Assembly: GCA_033085395.1 (NCBI GenBank)
Contig: JANQBS010000327.1
Coordinates: 1-39,669, forward strand
From: Xanthoparmelia taractica
Lineage: Eukaryota > Ascomycota > Lecanoromycetes > Lecanorales > Parmeliaceae
DNA length: 39,669 bases
Direction of reading: 5' to 3'
Shown: piece after piece, positions 1 through 11,889 of the stretch
How positions within the stretch are numbered: position 1 is the first letter of the stretch
Layout of the letters: each line of letters opens with the position of its first letter
Notes under the pieces: generated by a model
What the model was told of the DNA's origin: nothing
The model's database searches: none
Seen by the model: only the letters and a program-made list of their open reading frames with translations
Made by a program: the position numbers and the translations under genes

Positions 1-859
1 TAAAAGATTTAAATAAAAATATAGAAATATTTTTAAGTATTTTTATAATATTATCGATAACTAAAAGAGAAGAGTTAGAATTATATAAGTCTATAGTATT
101 ATTCGTAATTACGAGCGTTATTCTTATCGAGAAAAAAAAAGTAGAAAGAAAATTTTAGAGAATATTAGAGTATTATTAACGTTAGAGAGCTATCTAGAAA
201 AAAGAGCTTTAAGAATAATTACTAAAATTATAATTAGAATAGAGATTCGAACTTAGATAATTATTAAAATATTAATTATAGAGATTTAAACTTAAATAAT
301 TACTAGAATATTTACTAGAATAGATATTCGAACTCGCGTAGAAAGAAATCTAATTGATATACTAATCTATTCTATATATTAATCTATATTAGATATACTC
401 TAATTTAATCTCTTCTTAAATCTATATATTTATTTTATATTAAATTAACTTACTAGCGACTAGCACTATCGTATAACTATATTAGAGAATTAGTCTCTCG
501 CGCGCTTCGGCCCCTAGCCCTTACACTCTTACACTCACTAATCTCTATTTCTTTTATTAATATTTATTAGAATTTAATTAATACACTATAGCGAAGGGAC
601 ATTTATTCTATATATTAGTTTATATATTATATAGTCTTATTAGTTATTAATTTTAAGTAATTAAAGCTAGATTTAAAGCTAAGTATTACTAGAAGACGCG
701 TCTCTCATAATATTCTATATTTTTTATAAATATTATCTATCTTTATTTAAGCTATTATATTTTCTCTCAAGTCTTAAATTTTACTATATTATTCGATATC
801 GCAGGTAATATTATAGCTATTGACGATTATTCTTTCGACGAGAGTTAATATACTATCGT
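1..859. other. AT-rich RIP-affected DNA, no gene seen
   Basis: This stretch is dominated by TpA-rich sequence with almost no CpA or TpG, as expected after repeat-induced point mutation. No open frame or recognisable domain was found. A short less-mutated patch near 500-535 contains CTTCGGCCCCTAGCCC, and a similar string (TTCGGCCGCTAGCCCT) occurs near 22,802. The two may be fragments of one dispersed repeat. The left part of the following hAT relic may begin inside this stretch, because its terminus could not be located. Confidence 0.6.
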
Positions 860-2900
860 TATTATTTTAGAGAAATTAGAGTCTAAAGATAAAAAATTCT
901 ATTTTATTTATAACGAAGTTAAGTATAATATATAAATAAATTAATAATTAAAGATAAGTTAAGTAATTAGAAATTAGATTAAGAATTTCAATCGTCGATA
1001 GAGAGTAAACTAAGACTCTATAATTTAAAAGACTACGAAATAAAAATATTTTCAAGACTACGCCCTTCGATCTATTGAAGAGTTATATATTATATATTAT
1101 TACTACGATAATAATATTATAAGAATAAATTCACATCTTAAATCGAAAGTATACGTACGAAAGTTAAGTCTTAGTATACTTTAGTAGACGATAATTATTA
1201 AAAACTATTAACGATAGATATAATATCTATTTAATTTATTTAATATTTAATAATTAAAATAATAATTAGAATTAATATCTTACGCTCTAAAGACGATTAA
1301 AGAAAGATATTAAGATAAAGTTAGATAATAGATATCTTACTCGCGCGGACTTTCCCGAGTAATTTCGTTATTGAATTATAGCTATAGGCGTTTTATTTGC
1401 TATTGTCAATAACCTAAAGATATTATAAATCTTTCGCTACCTTAACTCTCTCATAAATATAGATTCTATATTTATAATTAAAAATCGATTATTTTTTAAA
1501 GTTAAAGAGATTAAGTTAGATCTATATATAAATTTATTAAATAATAATATTAAGATATCTTTAGCCTTAAATAGCTAGTCGACTAATAATCGTTAATCGT
1601 ATTTTACACTTCTTAACTTCTTTATTAATTACGATTAAAGATATTATAAGAAGCTTTTAAGATTCGAGTACGTTGAGAATAAACACACTAATACGAAGTT
1701 TATAAGTCTTATATAATCGATTCTTAAGAAGTATATACTTAAGGCGTCAATTATAGCTTTAATAATCAATAATGCGACTAATAATAATACACTCTTTCGT
1801 GATCTAATCGAGGTTCTTTCATAGAGCGAGTTTAATAATTTACTTAATCTTAAAGAGTAGAATACGAAGAATCTTAAACATATTCTCTATATAGCGTATA
1901 TTATTTAATTATCCTTATAAGAGTTTCTTAATAAAATTCGCGTTAGTTTAATTAATGAGAACTTCTAAAAAAGCTAATATAATTCGAAGAAATAGAACGC
2001 TATTCAAAGATAAGAAAAGATCTATTAATAACTTTAACTAAGATATATAAATTCTAGTTATTATTCAAGTTATTACTAATATTTAATATATATAAATTCG
2101 TAAGACGAGAGTATATATTTATGCTAGTAGTTAGCGTAAGAAGTATTTCTTCGAGCTTTAATCTATACGACTTAATAATACTTATAACTTAATTAATTAA
2201 TATTATTCATTTATCGATAAAGATCTATATTAATAAAAGCGCGCACTTAAATTAGTTTAAAATATTAAAGTTCGTTTAGACTTAATCTATTATATATTAA
2301 TACGATCTTATCTACTTCGTAGCGATATTAATCGCTTTTTTAAGAAGAAATTAAACGACTTTCTTAGATTTAACGCGAATAAATAATCGTAAGTCGAATA
2401 TCTAATTAAATTAATTAGACTCTTTTATACTTTTATAAAGCTAATAAATAAGAATAAAGAGTTAATAATTTATTATATATTTAATATCTATAATAGATTA
2501 TTTAATTATATTAAGAAGCAGATTCGAAAGCTTAGACGTAAGCGAATATCGTAAAAAGTCGAACTTCGCGAGACTTTAAAGGCGGCTTATAAGAAGTTAA
2601 TTATCTACTATAGCGAAACTCAATTAAGTGTGAAATATCTCTATAAATAGATAACACTTTTACGTTTAAATTACGAGAATATAACATTAAAAGAATCGAA
2701 TTAAGAAGTTAAGTCTAATTAAATACATTAAGTAGAGATATATTAGAATACGCTCGAATAAACGTATCGAAATTATTAATATCTTAATATTAATAATTAG
2801 ATATAGAGGGCTAAACGAGCAAGAAATCGCGTAGAGTCGCTTGATAATATTATCAATAAGATCGAAAAGGCGATAGAAGTATTAAATAATAATTAATTTC
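860..2900 (+). pseudogene. RIP-degraded hAT-superfamily transposase
   Basis: This is the relic of a hAT DNA-transposon transposase, a nuclear enzyme that cuts and pastes its element through inverted repeats. Between 1,561 and about 1,960 one + frame stays in register without indels, and its stops sit where Gln or Trp are expected. It reads LALNS*STNN at 1,561-1,590, which corresponds to the conserved D-x-W-T-S-P region of hAT enzymes. INNATNNNT at 1,765-1,791 matches the TDNASNN block, and YIAYII*L near 1,888 matches the C-L-A-H-x-I-Q-L block. Further on, near 2,582-2,615, AYKKLIIYYSET resembles the C-terminal hAT dimerisation region, but in a shifted frame. The 5' part (860-1,500) is only weakly readable. 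No terminal inverted repeats or target duplication were found, so the limits are approximate. The assignment to hAT is firm at superfamily level; the gene is dead. Confidence 0.78.
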
Positions 2901-3744
2901 AGTGATATAAAAGAGAAGATTAATATTCTACTTATTATTCTATTTATAACTTAAATTTCTAATCTTAATTAAGTATTTTTTACTTATCTTAAGAATTAAT
3001 TAATTCTTAACTAATAAAAAAGCTTAAAATCTTAGATCTTAATAATAATACGTGTAACTAAAGATATCTTAGCTATATCTAGTAAAGCTATAGCTTATAA
3101 GCGATATTTCTTATAGATTAAGCGACTATATAATAATAAAAAAAGCTATTCGCCTTTAATATTTCCAGTCTTAATAATAATTTCTTATATAAAATATTAA
3201 TAAAATAGCTACAAATAGAATATACTAAACTTAGAGAGAGATCTTAATATATTACTTAAAGCTAGATAGATTAATTAAAAGATTCGGAATTATTAGACAG
3301 AGGAGATTTTTAATGTTAATTATATTAATAATAATAATAAAGTACTCTTTAGATTAACTTAATTAAAAAATTAATTCTTTTTTATTAAAATTCTATTTAT
3401 TAATTATTCTTTAATTAAGAGAAGAGAAGCGAAGACAAAGTAATAAAAAATTAATCTCTATAGATTAAAGATCTACGAAAAGAATAAGAGAGATAACTTA
3501 AAATCGTTTTATAAGTAATTAAAAAAGAGATCGACTTAGCGATCTTACGTAGATTTTAATTCAAGAAAATAATATATTATAATTATTATTCTAATCATCA
3601 CTTATTAAAATAGTTATATTTACTTAGCGAGATTAAATTAGAAGGAAGTCTATCTTAATATTACTTATTAAGTATCGAAATTTAATAATTACTTAAGCTA
3701 ATTTCGCCCTAACTTATATATTAATCTAAAATTTTCTTATCTTA
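2901..3744. other. AT-rich RIP-affected DNA, no gene seen
   Basis: The segment has RIP-type composition and dense stops in every frame. It may hold the 3' end of the hAT element just upstream, but no inverted terminal repeat could be matched. Nothing else is recognised. Confidence 0.5.
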
Positions 3745-3960
3745 TTCGCCACCTGATATAAGAAATAATCTACATTATGAAATATCCCTACATATATCAG
3801 AAATTTCCCAGATCATTTCATAATACCAGTAATTTCCCATCTCATATCTTTATAAGTGATCTAATATAACCCCCCTATAATATCCTCCCATGATAAAATA
3901 TAATATAATATAATATAGAATATCCCACCAAATATACAAGACCTTTCCAACTAGTATTTT
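3745..3960. other. Short segment that escaped RIP
   Basis: Unlike its surroundings, this segment keeps CpA, TpG, CC runs and CpT-rich words, for example ATTTCCCAGATCATTTC and CCCCCCTATAATATCC. It also holds a TAATA microsatellite-like run near 3,900-3,920. It is too short for a gene and has no clear open frame. The abrupt change in dinucleotide use on both sides suggests either single-copy host DNA or an insertion that arrived after the flanks were mutated. No flanking duplication was identified. Confidence 0.5.
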
Positions 3961-5120
3961 TAACTCTATTTTATTAAGACATTAATCAAGTAGAGTATAT
4001 AAATAAGACGAGGATATACGAAGTTTACGAATCTCGCCTTCGCCTTAAAAAGAGAAATCTTTTTCGATATTTATAATAATATATTAATTTAAGAGATTAT
4101 TATCGAGGTTAAAAGAAGCTTCGTCGCGTATAGTAATTATAATTATTAACGATTTCTTTATCTTTTATAAACTAATAAAGTCGTTTGAGAATTCTTTATC
4201 TACGTAATTATATATTATATTTATACTCTTCTTGAGCTTATATATCTTACGATATTTAGAAAAGCTAAGATCTATCTATTATTTATATTCTTCGATGCGT
4301 CTTTCTCTCTATTTAGTTTATTCTATCTTATTCGCCTTATAATAATATATAATTAATAATATCTTCGCGAATTAATAGATTATAATTTATCTTTTCTATC
4401 TTCTTAGCTTCTCTTTTTTTTTTAGTCTCTTTAATTCTCATTATTATTTTTTTTCTCGCGTTATACGCTAGCGTTCTTATAACTCTATAATTTCGATATA
4501 GCTAATTTACTAAATAGAATACCAAGTGTTATTAATTCTCTATCGTTACTAAAAATTAAAATAGAATTAATATTTAAAGTTAAAGACGATAACGAATAAA
4601 AAGATAAAAGTAAATACGAGTAAATAGATAAAAGAATAAATAGAAATTGTTAACTTGAAAAGAGACGCTATTAATTAACGCGTTTTTAATTTATTAAGAT
4701 TAAGTCGCGTTTAAATTAGACTTTTTATTTAACTTAATCTCTCTATTCAAATCGAATTAATTCTTGATTAATACGTAATATCGAAATAATTATTTTCTCT
4801 TATTAAATCTCGCTCTTATTATACTTTTCTTTATTCTCGAGTATATTCTATAAATAATATATCTTTTAATATAAATAATTATAGATCTTTTAATATAAGT
4901 ACTTACTAATAATAGTTACTTCGTTATATTAATAATATCTTTCGACTCTTAAATAGCGCCGCCTAAGAAGCTACGATTTGCGTAATTGTTGAAGAAGATA
5001 TTATTATAAACTTTATGAGTATTAAAGACGACGTGTAATTCTTTTTAATAACTCGATATTATTTTATACGTAATAATATATTTCTATTATAATTAATATC
5101 GTTTTTTTACGATCTCTATC
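3961..5120. other. AT-rich RIP-affected DNA, no gene seen
   Basis: The sequence has strong RIP-type composition with stops in all frames. It is probably decayed transposon DNA, but no family could be recognised. The right edge is set by the 8-bp duplication that flanks the MITE beginning at 5,129. Confidence 0.5.
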
Positions 5121-5128
5121 GATAAAAC

Positions 5129-5405
5129 TACGGGTCGGAAAGGTGTGATATCTGTTGAACATAGTCGTTTTCAACTTTTTTTCAATTTTTTTTTAAAAAA
5201 CTATATCTTTTTAATTTATTTATAGAATTTTATAATTACATAAGCATTCGCTTAAGCTTTTTATTTATTTTTAGAATATAAAAAAATATTACGTAATATA
5301 TTTATTAAAAACCCAATGGGAGTATGGGATATCTTATACCTTTCGATATGGTATTCGAAAAACTAATCCCATACTATCAAATATATCACATCTTTCCGAC
5401 TCGTA
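5129..5405 (+). mobile_element. hAT-like MITE, copy 1
   Basis: This is a 277-bp non-autonomous element. It starts TACGGGTCGGAAAGGTG and ends with the imperfect inverse of that sequence, giving 23-bp terminal inverted repeats with two mismatches. It is flanked by a perfect 8-bp direct repeat, GATAAAAC, at 5,121-5,128 and 5,406-5,413. An 8-bp target duplication is diagnostic of hAT-type insertion. It has no coding capacity. Near the 3' end, GTATGGGA and TCCCATAC-like words face each other and could form a subterminal hairpin. The copy carries fewer RIP-type changes than its flanks, consistent with being short or with later insertion. Confidence 0.9.
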
Positions 5406-5413
5406 GATAAAAC

Positions 5414-5929
5414 GTAAAGATTAAATATTAGTTTTAGCGCTTCTCTCACTATCTCTCTCTATTTAATATTAATTATATATTTCTTTTAATTAAATTCTAC
5501 TAAAATATATTCTACGAAGAAAACCTATATTAACATATTTTCTATAAATTATCGAAGTCTAATGCTATTAAATAACGTAAGGCGCTAAATAGTCTAGAGT
5601 CGAAAGTTTTATATCGTCGAAAGCGTAGCGAGATACTTAGAGAAGATAAAGATTATAGATTATTTTAGTAAGATAAGTCTCTTTATATCGTGAGATTTTT
5701 TAAAATTAATTAAGTTAAAGAAAATATAACGATTATAGCATATACATTTAATTATTTCCTATATATAAGTATACTACTACTTTATATTCTTTCGTTATCA
5801 GCGAGAACGATCAATTCGAGTAATTATATCGCTCTACGTATTCTTCTTATCTTCGTTACTCTTTCGTTTACTTAAGACGATTAATTTCTAGGCGATCGAT
5901 CTCTCGACGTATAAATAATAATAAATATC
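5414..5929. other. AT-rich RIP-affected DNA, no gene seen
   Basis: The sequence has RIP-type composition. No open frame, domain or repeat boundary could be supported. Confidence 0.45.
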
Positions 5930-6380
5930 TAAAGAAATTATATACTTATTTACCTAATATTTCTTTAATTATAAAGAATATAGAATTCTAATCTCGCTCG
6001 TATATCGATAGCGCGATCACCTTAAACTTTCGAGAATAATTAATTTCAATATCTTTATTATCGATACGATATATTATTCGATTTATTATAGTATTATATA
6101 CTTTATCTTCTTTTAATACGTTCTTAAATATATTAAAATCGATATTATTTATCGCGATACGAAGTAATCTCTGAATCTTAATAATATTAAGAGAAAATAT
6201 TAGCGTATTAATTATAGTTCTTTTTAATTATATATAGAAACTAGCTCGATCGAAGATATATAATTGTGTTACACGATCGATGTTCTCGATAGAGATAAGT
6301 CGTTCGTTTAGTCGTCTACGTTTATAGACCTATGTATACGTATAGTTAATCTTTATAGCTATACTCTATTCGTAATTATT
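5930..6380 (-). pseudogene. Decayed reading frame, family unknown
   Basis: On the - strand the interval from about 6,240 down to about 5,990 reads for roughly 80 codons without a stop, which is unusual in such AT-rich sequence. The frame contains words such as RIIYRIDNKDIEINYSRKF and continues upstream with few interruptions. No conserved domain was recognised. It is probably part of a transposon protein mutated by RIP. The limits are guesses, and chance cannot be excluded because there is no start codon and no homologue to compare. Confidence 0.28.
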
Positions 6381-7029
6381 TAATTATTTCCTTAAAATAT
6401 TAGATATAAAGACTCTCGAGAAGACGTTATTTAATTATTATAAGATCTCGCCGAGCTTCGTTTAATTATAAAATACGTTAAGCGCGCTATTAATTAGATA
6501 TCTTTTTTTTATTTCTTGCTTTAGAAACGAGCGAATCTCTTTATAATTAGACTCTTTTATTATTATATCACGCGAAATAATTAATATCGTCTAGATTCTA
6601 GAATTAATGCTAATATAGAACGTTTTAAATAAGATAGATAAAAATAACGCGACGCTAATTTATAAAGATATACGTTTTATTATTAAGATTTATTATATTA
6701 AAAGATTTAGAAAAAGATAGAGTAATCGTAGAGAATAACACGTTATAGAGAATAGATTATAATAAATAGACTTTGAATGTTATAATATGAAGTGTTCTAT
6801 TTTAGAATAGACATCGCGAGTCGATCTATAGATAAGCGAGTCAAATAGTCGGGGATTTAAATATTCTATCTAGAATTCTAACTCGAATATGTGAGTCGAA
6901 TAATCGAAGTTAAATAGTTAGACACGAAGTCGAATCATATTATTTATTTTAACGATTTAAGGAATTTAAATCTTCTATTTAATATTAATCTATTTTCTTT
7001 TTTCTCTTCTTCTAATCCTCTTATTCGCT
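6381..7029. other. AT-rich spacer with GAAT/ATTCG motifs
   Basis: No gene is seen. Near 6,840-6,930 there are repeated words of the type ACTCGAATA, GTCGAATAATCGA and AAGTCGAAT. Related words recur near 9,100, 11,105-11,200, 13,970, 15,880 and 20,200, and may mark a short palindromic repeat scattered through the block. Confidence 0.4.
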
Positions 7030-10000
7030 ACGTATCTAAGTTATTATATTTTCTATCTCTTTATTTATATCGTTATTCTTATTTCTCTTATAATTATAAA
7101 CTCGTGAATAAAATATCTCTCTTTAAATCTTTCTATTTAGAATCTTCTTATTAAGGCTTTGCGAATTATTTAATATTAAATAATAATTATACTTTTTTTT
7201 TTCTTCTAAAACGAATATATAACTTTTCTATTAGCTTAAATATCTTATTATTCTTTTTAATTAGTAATTAGATTTATAGAATAAAAGATATAGATTAGTG
7301 TTATATCGATACTTAGAAGACGCTTAGTGAATATAAGAAAGTATAATTTATTATTATTCTTAAACGATCGTATTATAGCGTTATTATAAGTCTATTAATA
7401 TTTTAAAGAATTAATAAGATTAAGAAAAAAAATATATTAAATTAATAATAAGACTAAAGACTAGGAAACTCGTAAAGATTGCTAGCTTTTTTAATTGTTA
7501 TAAATATCTTTATCGAAAGAATTAATAAGATTCTTTAGCGTAATAAGCTTTAATTTATATCGAATAAGCTCGTTTAAGTAAAGATTATAGAGACTATCTT
7601 CTAACTTATTAGATTAATTATTTTCTTTACGCGCTAATTCTAGATACTCGAGACGTTATACTTTTTAATTCTTTAAAAACCTTTATTATTATATATTTTA
7701 ATATTAATAAGCCTTAGATAATACTTTATAATAAAGGCTAATATATTAAGAATATTAATTATAACGCGAACCTTATACGCCGTACTAAAGTTTAATTCGT
7801 AGATCGCTTTGGGTTTAATTAACCTTTGCTCTAAACAATACTATATCGCTTGAGATACTTCGTTTTAGTCTAATTTATAATGATTTAATTCGTATATTAA
7901 AGTATCTTTCTCTAATTCTCGCGTAATAAATAAATAATTCTTTTTATCTTATATAATAAAAGTTTAACGAGCACGTTATTATTAATAATTCTAAATTTAA
8001 TCGTTTATTTAATTATTAACTTATTTAGAACTAGATATATCTTATTGATATTCTTCTTGCGCTCTATATTCGATAGAGTAGTAATGCGAGGTTTTATATT
8101 CTTTATCTTCTTTTTAATATCACGATAAATCTTAATTATTATTTTAAGTATCTCGAGCTTATTTATTTATTACGACTACGCGAGTTCTTTAATTATCGTT
8201 ACTATATTCTTAAATAAATTACTCTATAGCGTAACTAAATAGCTATATACGTATAATAGAATCTCTTTATACTAAGTTATTATTCTCTCACGATACTTCT
8301 CTCTAGACTTATTCTTCTTTTATTTATTAGATAAATCGTTAATAAGTATACTTAATATCTCTTATCTATATTAAGAGATAATAATTAATATTACGACGAT
8401 ATTCGACTTCGTATTATAAAATTTATCTATATAAATCTAACTTATAATAAAGTTATATTAATAATTTTCTATACTTTCTTAATTATCTCTCTTATATAAG
8501 CTTTATATAAATCGAGCGTTATTATTATAAGAAATCTCTCTTATTTAGCTCGAGTCTAATTAATTTTTATATACTTAAATAATTTCGCGTTAATAGTAAT
8601 TAAAGACTTCGCGTTGATATTTTAATATCTAATCGAGCTATATATATAAAGAACGCGAAGTTATATAATCTTAAAATCTTAAAGATTTGAGCTTAAAGAT
8701 TTTCACGAGTTAATTCGTAAACATTTTAGCTAAAACGATCATTAGAAAGAATCTCAACTTAAGTGTTATTCGAGCTATATAGTTAACTTCGTCTTTATAT
8801 AGATATATAACGTCGAGTATATACGCTAAAGAGTATATTATTTTTTTATCTTTACGAAGTTTTTATAATAAAAGATATTTATTAAAAAAGCGAGAGTTAT
8901 GAAAGTCTTTATTAATAAGTAAGTAGCTTATATAAAACGATTTAAAAGAAAGATAAGATATAGATCGAGATGCTATTTATATTAGTTATAGATTACGAGA
9001 GAAGATTATATATATTACTTTTAATAGTTAATCTTAGAATTATTAAAGATTTAGCTTAGAAGAAGTATTAAGATCTAAGAAATTATTTAAGTTAGCGAAT
9101 CTAAATCGAATATTCGAATCGAATAATCAAGTCGAATATTTTAAAGAAATTAAATAAGTTTTAAGTAAGTTTATCTTTCTAAAATTAAATTTATTTACAC
9201 TAATTATTCTTCACTTAAAGATATTTCTATATTCGATCGTATAATTAATAAATATATAAGCGAATATAAATTAAGTTCTTATTCTAATTTAAGACGTATC
9301 GTAAGTCTCGAAAGAATTAAGTATTATTAATACTTCTATTATTACGATAGAGCTATAAGACTTACTTTATTATTTCTTAAATGTTATTCGATTATTAAGA
9401 TCTCTTCTTCTCTCTTAGCTTAGTCTTTCTATAATATTAATTAATATAAAGAAAGAAGAAATAATAATATTTGAAGATATACTTGAATTCTAAGTTCACT
9501 TTATCTAACTTTATATTCTATTATATTAATATTATAAGAGTTAACTAATCGATAAGCGTAATCGAGACTAATCGAGAGCTCTTCTAATATAACTTCTCTA
9601 GAAATATATTATAATATTTTTCTCTTTTGTAATAAGACGTCTATACTCTCGTAGATTTTAAGCTATATTTCTTCGACGATGTTAATCGTTTAATATTTAA
9701 AGCTCTTCTTTTCGACGAGATCGCGAGAAACTTATTCGCGAGATAGCTTCACGTTAGAACTAAGTTAAATATATTTCGATTCTATCGAATTCTTTATATA
9801 AAATATAAATTAAAAGATAAGAAAAGGTCGAATATTTATAAAATAAGAAGAAAGTTAAGTATTAGTAAGATTAAGAGAAGATAAAGTATTAAGAGAATTA
9901 AAAGAGATTATAAGCTCCGAGACTTGCTTTTACTTATAAAAGAAAATATTAGATAATCGAATATTAACCTAGATCGAGAAGACCTAGATCGAGAAGATAG

Positions 10001-11100
10001 AGAACGTGAGTAAAGTATTAGACGCTACACTATTTTTAATACGTTAGCTATTATTCTTAATATTTCTATTGAAGCTAAAATTAATATTAGTGCTTATCGT
10101 TAACGTAGAGAAGAGAGATTAATAAATTTATAAAAGCGCGAGTTATAGATATTCGTTATTTAGATAAGTATACTTATTCTTAATACTTATAGATCTCTTA
10201 AAGATTATCGCTATTATTATTATATTCGCTTATTATATTAAATTTATATATTAGACGAGATAATATAATAAAATATTTATCTTAATTATTCTAGAAGCGT
10301 TTTATTTAAAGATAAATAAAGAGGATAATAAAATTAATTTACTCTTAAAATCGAAGATTATAATAAAATCTTTCGTGATCTTCTACACGAAGATAAGTAT
10401 ATAGATATTTATATTATTTACGATAATAAATTATAAAAACTTAATATTAAGAGGAATTTAAGCGAAGAATACGCTAAAGACGAGAGAATTAATACGTTTA
10501 ATTTTAAAGATTCTTCGAGCTTTTAAAGATTGGAAATCAAAAGACTCTATAAATTCTAATTTCGAGTTATCGTAAATATTATTTAATAATTATCTCGCTA
10601 AGTAGAATAAGAAACTTATATAAGATATTAATAAAGAACGATAAGGCTAAGATTAATTAGTAACTGGGAATTAACGATCGCTGAATTATCTTATAGATGA
10701 AATAATATATTAATCGCTATAGAATCTTATATTTTTTCTCTAAAGAATATTATAGCGTAATTCGCGTATAAACTTATTCTTTATAGCTTTTATTATAGAA
10801 TTTAAAAAACGAAGATCGCGTTAAATAATATCGCGTTTGAATATAATTTTTAATCTTAAGATAACTAATTTCGTGTAGAAGTTAATCTCGATAAGTATTA
10901 CTTCGACTTAATTTAATAATAGCACTCGTAAAGCGAATAAGTAATTACTTCGTAATCGATATTAATTAATTATCGTATATTTACTATTAGAGTTTACTAT
11001 TAAAGCTTACTATAAGTAACGTTACGAATAAATAAAGGTTAAATAATAAGCTACGAAGGGAAGATAATAGAAGATAATGTTTTTCGCGCTAATAATTAGC
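7030..11100 (-). repeat. Unidentified ~4 kb repeat, copy A
   Basis: This segment aligns by eye, in the same orientation, with 11,890-15,890; matching landmarks stay offset by about 4,840-4,940 bp. Examples are AGCTATATAGTTAACTTCGT near 8,773 against AACTATATAGTTAGCTTCGT near 13,715, and GAATATTCGAATCGAATAAT near 9,109 against the same string near 13,977. Both copies are heavily mutated by RIP. A long - strand frame can be followed through both. In this copy the motif D-E-F-[HY]-N-T-K-S-N falls near 8,400-8,440. The protein family was not recognised, and the ends are approximate because no terminal repeats were found. Confidence 0.75.
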
Positions 11101-11889
11101 GCGATAATTAATTATTCGATTCGAATAGTCGAGATTTAATTCGAGTTAAATCTATCGTCGCTATTAATCGACTCGAATATATAAATAATTCGACTCGAAT
11201 ATTAAATACTATATACTGGAGAGACTATTAGAACTTATTGAAATGTATATATAGTCTTAAAGCAAGCTTATAGAATATAAGAAGTATATATAGTTAGATA
11301 GAATTATTTATAAAATTAATATAAGATTCGACTATTTTTCGAATATAAGATAATTCGAAGCTTAATTAAGATCTATATAATTATTCTTTTTTTATTATTC
11401 GTCTTGTATATTTTAACTAATTATCTTCTATTAGATTATCTTCTTAATTTATTATTCTTAAAGCTAGTTATCGACTTCTTTCGTCTTCTCTCTCTTTTTA
11501 TTTAATATTATTTAGAGTTATTACAAATAGTATAAGCTAATAAGAGATGGTTTTAAAGTTATATTAGAAGATGTTTCTAGCACGATTCGATACTTAAATT
11601 ACTATATATTTAGGGAGTAGAGTCGTAGAGCTCTATTTATCTCGATTCGTCTACGTGTATTCGATATTTTCGAAATTATTTTTATAACTTAATATCTAAA
11701 GATTTTACTTAAATTGTAATAAAATTAATAAAAAGAATAAAATCGTTCATAGAATTTAAGCTAGATATATAATTTAATTAATTACTCGCTCTATTTAAGA
11801 ACTCTTTCGTTATAAGATAAATAGTATATTTATTTAAAATAAAAGTGAGACTTAATTAGTAATAAACAAAGAAGCGATATATTTATTAT
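11101..11889. other. AT-rich spacer between the two 4 kb repeats
   Basis: No gene is seen. The first 120 bases are rich in TCGAATA/GATTCGA words (near 11,105-11,200), which resemble sequence just outside copy B near 15,880. A slightly less mutated patch lies around 11,220-11,280 and 11,520-11,640. No terminal repeats or target duplications could be assigned. Confidence 0.4.
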
